Shown: positions 9,551 through 20,439 of the stretch, piece after piece
How positions within the stretch are numbered: position 1 is the stretch's first letter
Layout: the number at the start of each line of letters is the position of its first letter
DNA from: Callorhinus ursinus
Taxonomy: Eukaryota; Chordata; Mammalia; Carnivora; Otariidae
Assembly (NCBI RefSeq): GCF_003265705.1
Contig: NW_020312817.1
Location: 29,711,324 to 29,775,323, forward strand
Length of the DNA stretch: 64,000 bases
Reading direction: 5' to 3'
Notes under the pieces: generated by a model
Seen by the model: only the letters and a program-made list of their open reading frames with translations
Database searches by the model: none
Told to the model about the DNA's origin: nothing
Translations under genes and position numbers: made by a program

Positions 9551-12067
9551 GTGATTGTTTTAAGTCTCATCAGTGACTTTGAAAACAACAGGCTCAACCA
9601 CAACGGGAAATATGAAATATTTTCTAACTTGCAGTTGCCCTTTGTAAAAAATGTTTTATTTCAATATCTAATTTAGTATTTCTCATTTTGTAATACCCTG
9701 CAGCATTATTTCTCTACAACTTTTACCTTCCCATTGAGTGTTTTAATTTTTCTATCATTTATTTTCACTCAAAGGCATTAACCTGCTTCTTTGTTACTTT
9801 TCCAGATACCTAAAAATTTTAAATATTATTTCCAGTTAATCCCATATGGCACACAAAATGAAGAGCCACTGCAGAGAATAATTACTCAGTATTTCAAAAT
9901 GCAGAACTGCTGGGGGAAATTAGGTGACAGGAAATGATGCCATCAGGTCTCACAATGTTAACAATGGAAAAGCGGCAGTCATACTCAGAAAAAGCTTATA
10001 CTTTCTCTACGTGAGAAAGAAAAGGGAAACACAAATATCCAATTTCAAATTATGCTTCAATTCCTACTTTAATGTTCTCTTTTTAAAATACACACTGCCA
10101 AACCCCCTGGTTCAGCAGATCTTTCAAAACCAGCCTTTGAGATTTTAGTCTAGGGCTGCATTCTGAGCATATTTTTTAGCAGATAGACCAATTAGGCTTT
10201 TTCCCTGACAGCAGCCAATGTTGTGGGGCCTTTGTTAAATTCTATCACATCTTGTGTTTATGAAAATGAACTGTGTCCTTGGGAATTTCAAAAGGTAATG
10301 AAGCATGGGCCTCAGGAGAGCACCAGGGGGAGGCAGAGCACAGAAGGTGTCACTGTGAAGCTCTGATGGGGGGTGTTTGGTTTCTAAAGATAGTGATGCT
10401 TCTCTATGGTACGTAGGTCCAAAGAATCAGAATGAAAACGAAACTTCATGAACTCCAATATCTAGAAAAATCTAATTTTTTTATTAAACTCATGTGTATT
10501 ACCAATTAATTCTGAGAAAAGGTAGATTTGGAATTTGGTATTTTTTTATTTTTTACGGAGATCTATTCAAACCTGAGAAAGGGCAGAAATGAGCTGTTTA
10601 CAATGTCTTGGGCATATACTACATGCCAGCCCTAAGTTCAGCTTTTCACCTTTTTGGTTGAAGGGCTCCCTCAAAGGTTGGCTTATCCTGAACTCTACTC
10701 TCAAACTCTGGCCATTCCACTTTCCTTCTTCTCCCTCTGTTATTCTTTGCATCCCAGTGCCTTGCATGCATTTATCTGTTAATCCTCAGACTCCCTGGAA
10801 CTTCACTTTGGGTGATCAAATCATCCAGCTTTGCCAAGGACTTTCTCAGTTTTAGCCCTGAAAGTCCCATGTCCCAGGAACACACTATTTTTCCTTTCTA
10901 AACTGCTCTGGAGATTTACATCTTTCTCCAAGGGACTAACCCTGCTGCATGTTCATTCCTTCAATAGGATCCTTCATCTAACAGAACATCACTGCCCATG
11001 CCCTCCCCCAAACACACACACACGAGTATAGAAATATACTGAGAATGAGAGCCAAAGCTTTGCTTCATTGAGGCTTGGCCTAAATACCTCTTCTTTGCCC
11101 TTTCAGTATTAGCTAAAACCTACCTGAAAGATTTGCTTCAATCTGTTTAGTGTCTGTGTCTTACATCTCTGTGTTCCCTAGTCAGCCTTATGCTTAATAG
11201 GTATTACTCTCCCTTTGGCTCATTTCACCAAGCTTTTCATCCTCTCTGATGACCTTTCCTTGCTGGCTCAGGCTTGTCTTGGATACTGAACCAACCTAAG
11301 AGAGAAAGTTCCTCTTTCAATAATGCCTCTCCACCATATTTCTAGGAAGTGGAACATGGAATTGTTACCCTTCACATTTTGGAATTTGCTGGCCCAGCTA
11401 TAATTGCTCACTTTGTATGTGACTTGCTTTTTCCTCCTTCTTTGGAAGCTTTTAGATCTTCCCTTTGTCCCTACTATTCTGAAATTTCACAAATATGTTC
11501 TTTAATGTGGGTATATTTTCATTCATTGAGCTAGAAACTCAGTGGGCCCTTTCATTCTGAAAAATCATGTGTTGATACCTTTTTATACCACTTTATTGAT
11601 TCATACATTTTGTAATTTCTCTGTTCCCTCTAATAATTTGTTGTTTTACACTCTTCATTATATACGGCATCCTATTTTTTTAATGGATGTAACATTTTCC
11701 CTTATTAAGGTAATCATAAAATGTAATATAATGCATTTATTTGAGGTTCATTTTCATCTTTCTAAATATCAAATAATTTTATTGGAATATACCTCCCAAT
11801 GCCCTTAATTGCTTTAGCTATAATAATTGTATAAGTTAAAAACTAAAAGTTTCATTTTGTGAATGTTGAGACTATGGCAACATATAATTAAGGAAAATTT
11901 TCAGGGGGGTTGTTGAAAGGACTATGGAAAATCTTGTTTCTAGCCTCTACATGTTTTATATCTGCCAAAAGATACATCATCCTAAAAGAGTCACTTCCCC
12001 TTTTTCTTTTCCAGTCCATGGAGGTCAGTTGAAGAACTGACATGCTTTAATACTAATCAGTGTGTTT
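9551..12067. other. Non-coding, unassigned stretch
   Basis: AT-rich DNA with stops in all frames every few dozen codons. A short CA run lies at about 11010-11024. The small open frames here (up to 88 codons) have no recognisable domain, and I see no convincing repeat family. Confidence 0.6.
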
Positions 12068-12234
12068 GAGCCTGGGTGGCTCAGTCAGTTAAGCCTTCTG
12101 CTCAGGTAATGATCTCGGGATCTGGAGTCATGGGGTCAGATCTGGCTCTTTGCTCAGTGGGGAGTCTGCTTCTCCCTCTCCCATTCCCTTGGTGCTCTCT
12201 CTCTCTCCCTCTCAAATAATTAAAAAAAAAAAAA
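12068..12234 (+). mobile_element. SINEC: Carnivore SINE, shortened head
   Basis: It starts within the head at 'gagcctgggtggctcagtcag', has the CT-rich middle and ends in an A-run. ACTAATC occurs on both sides (about 12053 and 12235). Diverged relative to its neighbour at 12281. Confidence 0.9.
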
Positions 12235-12280
12235 ACTAATCCTAATTGTTGTTTTGAATGAAATAACAGAAAAAACATTT

Positions 12281-12472
12281 GGGGTGCCTGGGTGGCTCAG
12301 TCGTTAAGCGTCTGCCTTCAGCTCAGGTCATGATCCCAGGGTCCTGGGATTGAGCCCCACATCGGGCTCCCTGCTCTGCAGGAAGCCTGCTTCTCCCTCT
12401 CCCACACCCCCTGCTTGTGTTCCCTCTCTCACTGTGTCTCTCTCTATCAAATAAATAAATAAAATCTTTAAA
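12281..12472 (+). mobile_element. SINEC: Carnivore SINE with perfect target-site duplication
   Basis: Full-length element ending in 'aaataaataaataaaatcttt'-type repeats. AGAAAAAACATTT flanks both ends (12268-12280 and 12473-12485), a perfect 13-bp duplication. It lies 46 bp downstream of another SINE in the same orientation. Confidence 0.95.
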
Positions 12473-12485
12473 AGAAAAAACATTT

Positions 12486-14425
12486 AACTCCACAAAGGGA
12501 CAGCTTTCTAAAATAATGACAGAAAAAAAAAAAGGAGTGATCTTAATCAAATATGAACCAAAGGCCAAGTGAATTTTAAGTAAAATAAGTCCTAGGGACA
12601 AAATCAAATTAAAAAGTTCTTAATGAACAAGGGTTCTTAGACAAAGACAGGAAGACAATAATGAGTCAGCACTGAATTAGAAACAAAACGTCTTGTCTGT
12701 TGATGAAATTATACCACACTACAACTGAGTAAGATGGCATGGGAAGTCACTTCTATGTCAACAATCAATGTTAAAGCTGAAAGGAATAGTACAGAATTAG
12801 CTCAACTCTTATTTTTATAAAGAAGCAACTGACATCAAAAGAAATAAGGAAGTCATCAAGTTTTCACAAAAAGCTAATGGCCCATGTAACAAACATGTTG
12901 TTGCTCCAAAATCAAACTCTTCAATCTCTTTAATCCTACAAACTTCAATGTTCTCTTCACTATAGAAATTGGTCCTATAATGAAATATCTAACTCAACTA
13001 CAGTTAAATTCTCTAGGTGAGAAAAATTGGCAAATTCTAGTTATGGCCCATATAATGTAATATTCAATACACTTCAATTTTGAAAAAGAGAAGATTATAG
13101 ATCTATATGTTTTAAATAAAATATGTTTTGGGTGAACATGAAATGGTACAGAAATGAACAATGAAAGTAAGAATAAATAAAAAAGAGAAAGCAGAGAACA
13201 TTTGTGAGGGCAATTAAAGGAATTTGGGTTGTAAAATTTAAAGAAAATGTTAGTGACTTTCTACAGTTAAATGACAAATTGAGCCTATTATTCCCCATCT
13301 TCATGGAGATAAATACAATTAGGTGAATACAGATACACCCAAGAAGCAGTTCTTGAGGGTAGAGTAATTTAGGTTTGGCTCATCCCCCAGCAGTGAAACA
13401 AAATAATGGTAGATGGATCCCTAAAGTTTTGGGAGAGAGGGACTAACAACTGAAATTTGTTGGTCAGAGGTCTAGAAATTAGACCAAGTGACCACTATCA
13501 TAGGATAATATTACAAAGCAAACTGCCTTTCTTAATCCAATAAATAACATGTTCAGCTCTTCCAAATCAAGGCATACTGTAAATACACAGATTCAAGGGT
13601 CTGAATAAAAGGTTCAAATCCCAGGCTTCATCACTAGTTAATGTAAATTGAGGCAAATTGCTTTCAAGTACCTAGGGCTTCTCATATGTAAATGGAGAGG
13701 ATTTTGTTTCCCGCCTAAAATGGTATTTACCAATTCTTGGGACAGTGCTAGGAAAAAATAAGTTATTATAATTTTCCATATATCTCAACACATACAACCT
13801 GATAGATCCAATATGATTTTTAACATAATTATTGAAAATATCAGTAGAAATGACGTTTAAAAAAATTATCTGTTAAAGGTGTTACCAGGTCTATTTAAGA
13901 GGGAAAAAACGTAGCTAAAGTTATTTAACAGCTTTTATTACATCAGAATGACCCATCATATGGGTGGTAATGAATACTTAGACTAAATCCTAATTAAGAG
14001 TCTACTGAATTAGTGAATTTTGAATCTCACAATTGGCATTTGCTTGTTCTGATGAACATTGGGCTTTATTCACATGAGAAGTGGAGAGGTAGTTTTCCAT
14101 TCATTTTTATTAGAAATATTTCTTGCAGATAAACCATGCATAAGCAAATGCAAAATTCACATATGTTCAAATTGTTCCCTAAAATACCAATCCCATGGGA
14201 ACAAACTGGTTTTCAAAACAGGATAATGTATATTACAACTTATCATTGATAAAGACTTTTGAAAGTGGGAATAAGTTTGCCAGAAAAATAATCAGCACTG
14301 AACTTCCTAGGATGGAGGAAGTTGTTGAATGAATTGACTAATATAAACTAGGAAGATTAGCACCTTAAAAAAACTTTTTTTCAGATATTCTTCTTTATTT
14401 TCTTTCTTTTTCTTTTTTTTCTTTT
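12486..14425. other. Non-coding stretch with one MIR fossil
   Basis: AT-rich and without a convincing gene. About 13598-13775 resembles a plus-strand MIR ('ggttcaaatcccaggcttca', then 'ctcatatgtaaatgg'). A T-rich tract at about 14385-14429 leads into the inverted repeat that starts at 14426. Confidence 0.55.
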
Positions 14426-14510
14426 TTTTGGTCTGTCTGGTACATGTCAGAGATAATAAAAGAATTAAAAATGCTTGTTAAGAACAAGACAACAGGCCCA
14501 AAATGAACAT
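14426..14510. repeat. 85-bp inverted repeat, left arm
   Basis: From TTTTGGTCTGTCTGGTACAT through to CCCAAAATGAACAT. By direct reading, its reverse complement is identical to 17288-17372 over all 85 bases. A T-rich tract adjoins on the left, so on the minus strand this arm ends in an A-rich tail. Confidence 0.93.
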
Positions 14511-15688
14511 TCCTCAAAAAACTGGGTTACCACCTGAATATCAAGATGTTGACCCATCCACCAAACTACATTATCCTTGATTTGCTGCTTTTTATCAGGA
14601 AGAAGACTTTCAACTAAGATGGAAATCAAGATTTCTGTGTTCTAGATTTAGAGCTGTTTGTCTTTGGAATGTTTCAGCAAACCCTTACACAAAAGCTTAG
14701 AATGTTTTCCGTTCCCTCTGGATATACAGTTTCATTTTAGCTAAGGGGAGAGGGCATTAAAAAAGGTTCCTGTCAGCCTCTGAATATCAGCCTCCAACCT
14801 GATCAACTTCTGACCATGAGTTACTTAAAAATAAAATTAAAAAAAAAAACCTTTCAACTATCTTTGTCAATTTTCAGCTGTGACACTGCAGTAAATATTC
14901 CTGCTGGTATGGAACAACCCCTTGGAAGTAAGAGGTATCCCCAAAGAGGGTGCAAAGGATACTAGGTACAGAGACAATCGTAAAGATAAGCAAAAGAAAG
15001 ACAATTCCTCTGAGGGCTGGCAACAGTGAGTGGGACCCTAGTCCCAGATGGACTGCAACCCACGTTTCTGTCCAACAATATTTTTGGGGGCCCCCAACCT
15101 AACACCTGCCAAACTAAATTCGCAGGACACAAAATGAGACAGACAAACCAATGGTTACTTGAAAGCAAAGTCAGGTGTCACAATTCAAAGAACTAACTCT
15201 TACAAATGTTTTTTTCCCTGCCAATCTGAATTTGGAAAGGAAGGGAAAACATGAAATTTTATCTTCCTCTCTTGACCAAGCACCACAGATACAGATCCGA
15301 GAGAAATAACTTGTTAAGAATCTTACCCTTGGCCAGCTTCCGCGTTTTTCCAGAATCCTGTCTTCAAGTCTCCAGAGCAAATGGATTTCATCCTGGTTAC
15401 CAGAAACTGTAGAGGAGGAAAAATAATTTCCTCTATATATGAATATTATTAATATACAATTATTAATATACAATTATTAATATACAAATATTATTATTTG
15501 TAGTGAGTGCTTGGCTGAGAACTTTTTTTTTTTTTAGGGCACCTCATAAATGGACACGTTTCTCTACGTTAAAATTCTCCACTGTGGCCACTGCAATTCA
15601 AGATTACGTTTGGTAAGGTTAACCTGTTTGCTTAGCGTTAAAACAATTTTTTTTCACCTGAGGTCGCACGCTAATCTCAGTTGAGTTT
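14511..15688. other. Unassigned sequence inside the inverted repeat
   Basis: No gene is seen. The segment contains poly(A)-like runs (about 14829-14850), a 14-bp AT-rich tandem repeat around 15447-15488 (unit TATTAATATACAAT), and a T-run at 15524-15535. It may be part of an old LTR-element interior, but I could not establish that. Confidence 0.4.
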
Positions 15689-15860
15689 AAGTCAGACCCA
15701 GACTAACTGTGGACCTGGTCCGACCCCGAACTCTGTCCGGTTGCCAAGTCAGACCCAGTACAACCCAAACCCACTCCGGTTTCCAAGTCGGACCCAGTTT
15801 GACCCCGTACTCTGTCCCGCTTTTTAAGTTCAACTCAGTGCAACTCATGCTGGATACTAG
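15689..15860 (+). repeat. GC-rich minisatellite-like tandem repeat
   Basis: Four imperfect units begin at 15689, 15746, 15785 and 15826. The first three start AAGTC(A/G)GACCCAG, and the last is AAGTTCAACTCAG. Spacings are 57, 39 and 41 bp. Each unit has further C-rich motifs (ACCCCG, CTCTGTCC, CCGGTT). The base composition stands out against AT-rich surroundings. Confidence 0.8.
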
Positions 15861-15903
15861 ATCCAGTCAGGGCGGGGAAGTCAAATAAATTCTTTAAGCT
15901 CGT

Positions 15904-16100
15904 GGGGCGCCTGGGTGGCTCAGTTGGTTGGGCGACTGCCTTCGGCTCCGGTCATGATCCTGGGGTCCCGGGATCGAGTCCCGCATCGGGCTCCCTGCTC
16001 AGCGGGGAGTCTGCTTCTCCCTCTGACCCTCTTCCCTCTCGTGCTCTCTCTCTCATTCTCTCTCTCTCAAATAAATAAATAAAACCTTTAAAAAAAAAAA
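15904..16100 (+). mobile_element. SINEC: Young carnivore SINE with perfect 17-bp duplication
   Basis: Close to what I recall of the consensus: intact head, CpG dinucleotides still present (e.g. 'cccgggatcgagtcccgcatcg'-type body), CT-rich run and A-tail. AAATTCTTTAAGCTCGT flanks it at 15887-15903 and 16101-16117 without mismatch. Retained CpGs and a perfect duplication suggest a recent insertion. Confidence 0.97.
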
Positions 16101-16418
16101 AAATTCTTTAAGCTCGTAACGCAAAGGCTGCAAAGCTGGGATCTGAGAGAGACTTCCCCACCACCTCCAGAGACAGCTGGAAGGCAGCGAACTCAAAGGA
16201 CTCAGCAGGTATCTTGGCCTGGTTGCTCTTTGCTCCTGGAGGCTATGGAGGTCTCCTTGGGTTCCCTCCTCTGACAACACAGCTGTTAAGAGAAAAACTG
16301 AAGCATATTAAAAATTCTAAGTTCATTTGAGCAAAAATGGACTCAAATCAGGCAACATCCAGCAGCGGTCGAAAGAGCCCTGGAGAGCTGTACAAAGTCA
16401 AAGAATTTTACAGGCAGA

Positions 16419-17090
16419 AAAAAGATAGTAGGAAGGGAAAAATGAAGGGGAAATCGGAGGGGGAGACGAACCATGAGAGACTATGGACTCTAAGAAAAGA
16501 ACTGAGGGTTCTAGAGGGGGTGGTAGGGGATGGTTAGCCCGGTGATGGGTATTAAGGAGGGCACGTTCTGCGTGGAGCACTGGGTGTTATACGCAAACAA
16601 TGAGTCATGGAACACTACATCAAAANNNNNNNNNNNNNNNNNNNNNNNNNNNNNNNNNNNNNNNNNNNNNNNNNNNNNNNNNNNNNNNNNNNNNNNNNNN
16701 NNNNNNNNNNNNNNNNNNNNNNNNNNNNNNNNNNNNNNNNNNNNNNNNNNNNNNNNNNNNNNNNNNNNNNNNNNNNNNNNNNNNNNNNNNNNNNNNNNNN
16801 NNNNNNNNNNNNNNNNNNNNNNNNNNNNNNNNNNNNNNNNNNNNNNNNNNNNNNNNNNNNNNNNNNNNNNNNNNNNNNNNNNNNNNNNNNNNNNNNNNNN
16901 NNNNNNNNNNNNNNNNNNNNNNNNNNNNNNNNNNNNNNNNNNNNNNNNNNNNNNNNNNNNNNNNNNNNNNNNNNNNNNNNNNNNNNNNNNNNNNNNNNNN
17001 NNNNNNNNNNNNNNNNNNNNNNNNNCTACATCAAAAACTAATGATGTAATGTATAGTGATTAACATAATAAAATATTTTTTTTTTTTTAA
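16419..17090 (+). mobile_element. 5'-truncated L1 3' UTR with embedded assembly gap
   Basis: 16419-16625 and 17026-17090 match the last ~270 bp of the young LINE-1 3' UTR: 'gggggagacgaaccatgag', 'ggtgatgggtattaaggagg', 'catggaacactacatcaaaa', 'aatgatgtaatgtat'. An ATAATAAAAT signal area and an A/T tail follow. The element begins in the A-rich part of the 3' UTR. The target-site duplication is not clear. Confidence 0.85.
16626..17025. other. Assembly gap, 400 N
   Basis: Exactly 400 unknown bases. The left flank ends and the right flank begins with the same 11 bases, CTACATCAAAA. In the related tail at 55360-55395 this sequence occurs once, so the gap may contain little or nothing. Confidence 0.99.
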
Positions 17091-17287
17091 AAAGGGAGTG
17101 GGAACAAGAAAGTTATACTACAGAAAAGAAAAGAAAACCAGTTCCTTTCCTTTAGGGGATGGCTGATTAGTGCTGATCAGGTGACTCCTGATTACTGCCT
17201 GAAGATTCCATTTCCTGGGACCCCCGAAACTGTCACTAAGTCTCAGTTTGGAGATGACGTGGGCATTAGCATGCACAGTTTAACACC

Positions 17288-17372
17288 ATGTTCATTTTGG
17301 GCCTGTTGTCTTGTTCTTAACAAGCATTTTTAATTCTTTTATTATCTCTGACATGTACCAGACAGACCAAAA
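17288..17372. repeat. 85-bp inverted repeat, right arm
   Basis: From ATGTTCATTTTGGGCCTGTT to AGACAGACCAAAA. It is the reverse complement of 14426-14510 over its whole length. Similarity stops at once on both sides. Confidence 0.93.
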
Positions 17373-17689
17373 TTCTGTGAAAGTGCCTATTTCTTCAACC
17401 CTGGATATTGCTGATCTTTATCATTTCCAGTCCTCCAATGGAAATGAGTGAGAATGATACTGCATTGTTGGCTTTGTTTGAAGTGCTCATATCAGTGATA
17501 AAATTTAGCATTTTTTCGTGTTTATTAACCATTCATTTTTCTTTTGAATAGCCTATTCACACCATTTTCCCACTGAGTTGAGTTTTTTACAAAAAATTTG
17601 CCAGACGTTTTTAATTACTATATAAATCAATATCTATCATAGATCTTATTTGTTTTTGTGGGTTTTTCCTTGGCTTTTATGCTTTCTTT

Positions 17690-17882
17690 TTTTAAGATTC
17701 TATTCATTTATTTGAGAGAGAGACAGAGACAGAGATAATGAGAGAGAGCTCGAGTGGGGAAGAGAGGGAGAAGCAACTCCTCACTGAGCAGGGAGCTGGA
17801 TGCAGGCTGGATTCCAGGACCCTGAGATGCTGACCTGAGCCCAAGGCAGATGCTTAACAGACTTAGCCACCCAGGCATGCTC
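17690..17882 (-). mobile_element. SINEC: Carnivore SINE, reverse strand
   Basis: The reverse complement shows the SINE head ('agcatgcctgggtggctaag'), the CT-rich middle (GAGAGAGAGACAGAGACAG on plus) and the A-tail. TGGCTTTTATGCTTT flanks it at about 17671 and 17883. Confidence 0.93.
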
Positions 17883-17970
17883 TGGCTTTTATGCTTTTTA
17901 ATGGAACTTTTCATAATGGAGAATTTTTCAATTTTCATGTAGTAAATTTTGTCCATATTTAACTTTATGC

Positions 17971-18075
17971 TTTCTGGGCTTAGAAAAAATTTACATACCA
18001 GTGTGTATTTCAGTCGCTCCTGATGTGTGTTTTCATTGATATATTTAATCTATTTGGATTTTTGTGTGTGTGTGT
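17971..18075. repeat. Direct duplication, copy 1
   Basis: TTTCTGGGCTTAGAAAAAAT through 'gctcctgatgtgtgttttca' to 'tttggattt' and a short TG run. It is repeated at 19609-19720 with only a handful of differences, and the flanks do not match. See findings. Confidence 0.85.
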
Positions 18076-18567
18076 AGAAATGAGGGCAAGGCCTAATTTT
18101 TCCTTTATAAATCATAAGATATTGTTTTTATACCACTTGAAATGCTTCTTTTATGTGTGTCTTTAAACTCCCATGTACCTAAATATGTTTCTGCATCATA
18201 TATATAAATATAGTTTTATTAATCTATGATAAACATGAACTAGATACCTAAAATATTAGCAAATCAAATTCAATATTTTACTAAAAGCAAAGTATCAAGA
18301 TCAAGCTGGGTTTACACCATAAATGCAAGGATGTACAGTGTTTTCTCTTTGCTCTGTTTGCTTATTTCTTTCTTCATTTCTGTTTCTGTTTACTAGATTA
18401 ATTTTTTTCATTCTGTTTTTTTCTTTGATTGTTTTATAGAGTCGCATTTTCTGTTACTGTTAGTGACAATACTTAGGTTTTAAAAACCTTATTTGTACAT
18501 ATTTTCTTAACTTTGAGAAGTAATAACTATCTACAATTACCTCTTGAATAAGGCAGACATTTAGCAT

Positions 18568-18895
18568 ATTGAATTTCTCCTCTTTTCCCCAACTAGCTGA
18601 AAACTATATTTCCCAACCTTGCTCGCAGCTAGACTTGGGCATGCAGCTAAGTTCTGGGGTTCTGGCTGGTGGGTTGGGAGTGGAAGCCTCCAGGGGCAAC
18701 TTTTTGACACCTTCTTTAAAAACATGCCACTCCATCTTTGGCACTTCTCTTTGTCCTGTCCTCCATCCTCCTGCCTGCAATGTGGGTATTAAGGTCAAGA
18801 TTCTGAACTGGATGAGAGCATGGGTCCCTGAAGAGCCAATCTGTGGATGGCCTCCCTGCAGACTTTTATATGACCAATAAAAAGTTCACTTTTTT
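18568..18895 (+). mobile_element. Ancient interspersed repeat, DNA-transposon-like
   Basis: 'ctcgcagctagacttgggca', 'ggatgagagcatgggtccct' and a 'gaccaataaaaagttcac' end match a common mammalian fossil repeat pattern of non-autonomous DNA-transposon kind. The 103-codon frame over it has no domain and is probably incidental. I cannot name the family with confidence. Confidence 0.4.
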
Positions 18896-19069
18896 TTAAA
18901 CTTACTTTTTTTAAAGTCGCAATTATTTTTGTTGTCTTCCTTGCAATTAAGATCGATCCTAAGCAGTACAGACTTCCTGAATAGATACTATCTTTATCTT
19001 TCTTTCATGTTCAATATAGTTTCATCCTTTTTACCACATTCTATAAGAATCACACGAGTGGTAGGGAAA

Positions 19070-19375
19070 ATGAGGTGATATACATCAAAGTGTATAAATT
19101 TCCAACTGTAAGAAGAGTAAGTTCTGAGGACCTAATGTACAGCATGGTGACTATAGTCAGTAATATAGTATGGTGCACTTGGAAGTTGCTAAGAGTAAAT
19201 AAGTATTCTAACCAAACAAAAAGGAGTTAACTGTGTGAAGTGTTGGATGTGTTAATTATCCCAATCTTGACAATCATTCTACGATGTATATCAAATCATC
19301 GTATTGTGCACTTTAAATATATACAATTACATTTTTCAATTACTACTTAATAAAGTTAAAAAAATTAATTGGATC
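19070..19375 (+). mobile_element. Old LINE-1 3' UTR end
   Basis: 'aatgtacagcatggtgacta', 'gaagttgctaagagtaaata', 'gtgttggatgtgttaattat' and 'gtgcactttaaatatatac' follow the order of an L1M-type 3' UTR. It ends in an A-rich tail near 19356-19372. Confidence 0.8.
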
Positions 19376-19608
19376 AATCTTCCAATTCATGAATTTAGTT
19401 CCAGCTGTATCCTTTCTCTTATCTTACCCCCCCAGTATTTACTTTTAGTTTAGTTATGTTTCTTAATTCCCAAGACTTCAAATTCACTTTTCCATTGAAG
19501 CCTGTCATTCTATTCTCTCCTAGAGTAAACTAATAAGTATTTTTAAGTCCTCTTTTTCTCCTATATTAATTTTTGTCTGTGTGATCATTTATAATTTTCT
19601 TGAATTAA

Positions 19609-19720
19609 TTTCTGGGCTTAGAAAAAATTTACATGACTGTGTATTTCAATCGCTCCTGATGTGTGTTTTCATTGATATATTTAATCTGTTTGGATTTGTG
19701 TGTGTGTGTGTGTGTGTGTA
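19609..19720. repeat. Direct duplication, copy 2, ending in TG microsatellite
   Basis: Near-identical to 17971-18075, ending in a longer (TG)n run at 19697-19719. Only the core is shared with copy 1. Confidence 0.85.
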
Positions 19721-20071
19721 TAGATTGGGTTTCCTTACATGCCTGGGATCTTGTTGAATGTTCATATTTTTAGATTAGCCTCTGGGAAACACTGAACAAA
19801 ACCCATACAGGGAAAAAAAACAGTTCTGATTTAGGAGTCCTATCTCTAGCGGTTATAAAGTGGAGCGAAAGGCAGGACTTGGGGTGGGTTAGCGTTTTGT
19901 AAGTGCATGAGAATATTTTGTCTATTCAGAAAGGTGGAGGTCAAGGTGGGGGGTGGGGGGGGACTCACATTCTTCATGGCAGGCAGAAGTTATCTGGACC
20001 CTTCTCCATACCTCAGTCTCCATAACTCTTGTAATCTCTTGTGAGACAGCCTAAATTAGAATTCCTTATTC

Positions 20072-20269
20072 TGGGGCACCTGGGTGGCTCAATTGGTTAG
20101 GCGTCCGACTCTTGGTTTTGGCTCAGGTTGTGATCTCAGAGTCCTGGGATTGAGCCCATGTCAGGCACCTCACTCAGCACAGAGTCTGCTTGAGATTCTC
20201 TCTCCTTCTCTCTCTGCCCCTCCCACTCATGCTCTCACTCTCTCTAAAATAAATAAATAATTTTTTTAA
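20072..20269 (+). mobile_element. SINEC: Carnivore SINE, variant subtype
   Basis: Head 'ggggcacctgggtggctcaa', with the 'cgactcttggttttggctca' variant seen in an older subgroup. AGAATTCCTTATTC flanks it at 20058-20071 and 20270-20283 without mismatch. Confidence 0.95.
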
Positions 20270-20439
20270 AGAATTCCTTATTCATATCTTACCCCTCCAA
20301 CTCTGTCCTGAGGCCAAAATTAGGAAAGAGTGGAAAAGAGTAATGAATAGGCATTTGTCAGTTTTCCCCCATCCAGCATCTGAAGCCTTTTCCATGTTAG
20401 GAGAGTTTTCTATTGTATGAGTCTTACTGAAGCAAAGAA

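Larger units (their letters stand above)
16283..17287 (+). mobile_element. Possible LTR fragment of an old endogenous retrovirus, interrupted
   Basis: After removing the LINE-1 tail (16419-17090), the two flanks read as one sequence. It starts TGTTAAGAGAAAAACTGAAG, runs through 'gagccctggagagctgtaca' and continues in 'ggctgattagtgctgatcag'. This resembles an ERVL-type solo LTR in layout. I see no convincing matching end or paired LTR, so this is a tentative, non-coding call. Confidence 0.3.
17440..18420 (-). mobile_element. Old LINE-1 fragment, reverse strand, with SINE inside
   Basis: The plus strand reads like the antisense of an old LINE-1: 'gtttattaaccattcatttt', 'cctattcacaccattttccc', then 'ttttcatgtagtaaatttt' and 'aatctatttggatttttgtg'. 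Decayed. The SINE at 17690-17882 splits it. Confidence 0.6.

Noticed and set aside
16530..17063. Long open frames crossing the N gap (also 54410-54892)
   Set aside because: They are open only because N codons are not stops. The real flanks are LINE-1 3' UTR or old repeat.
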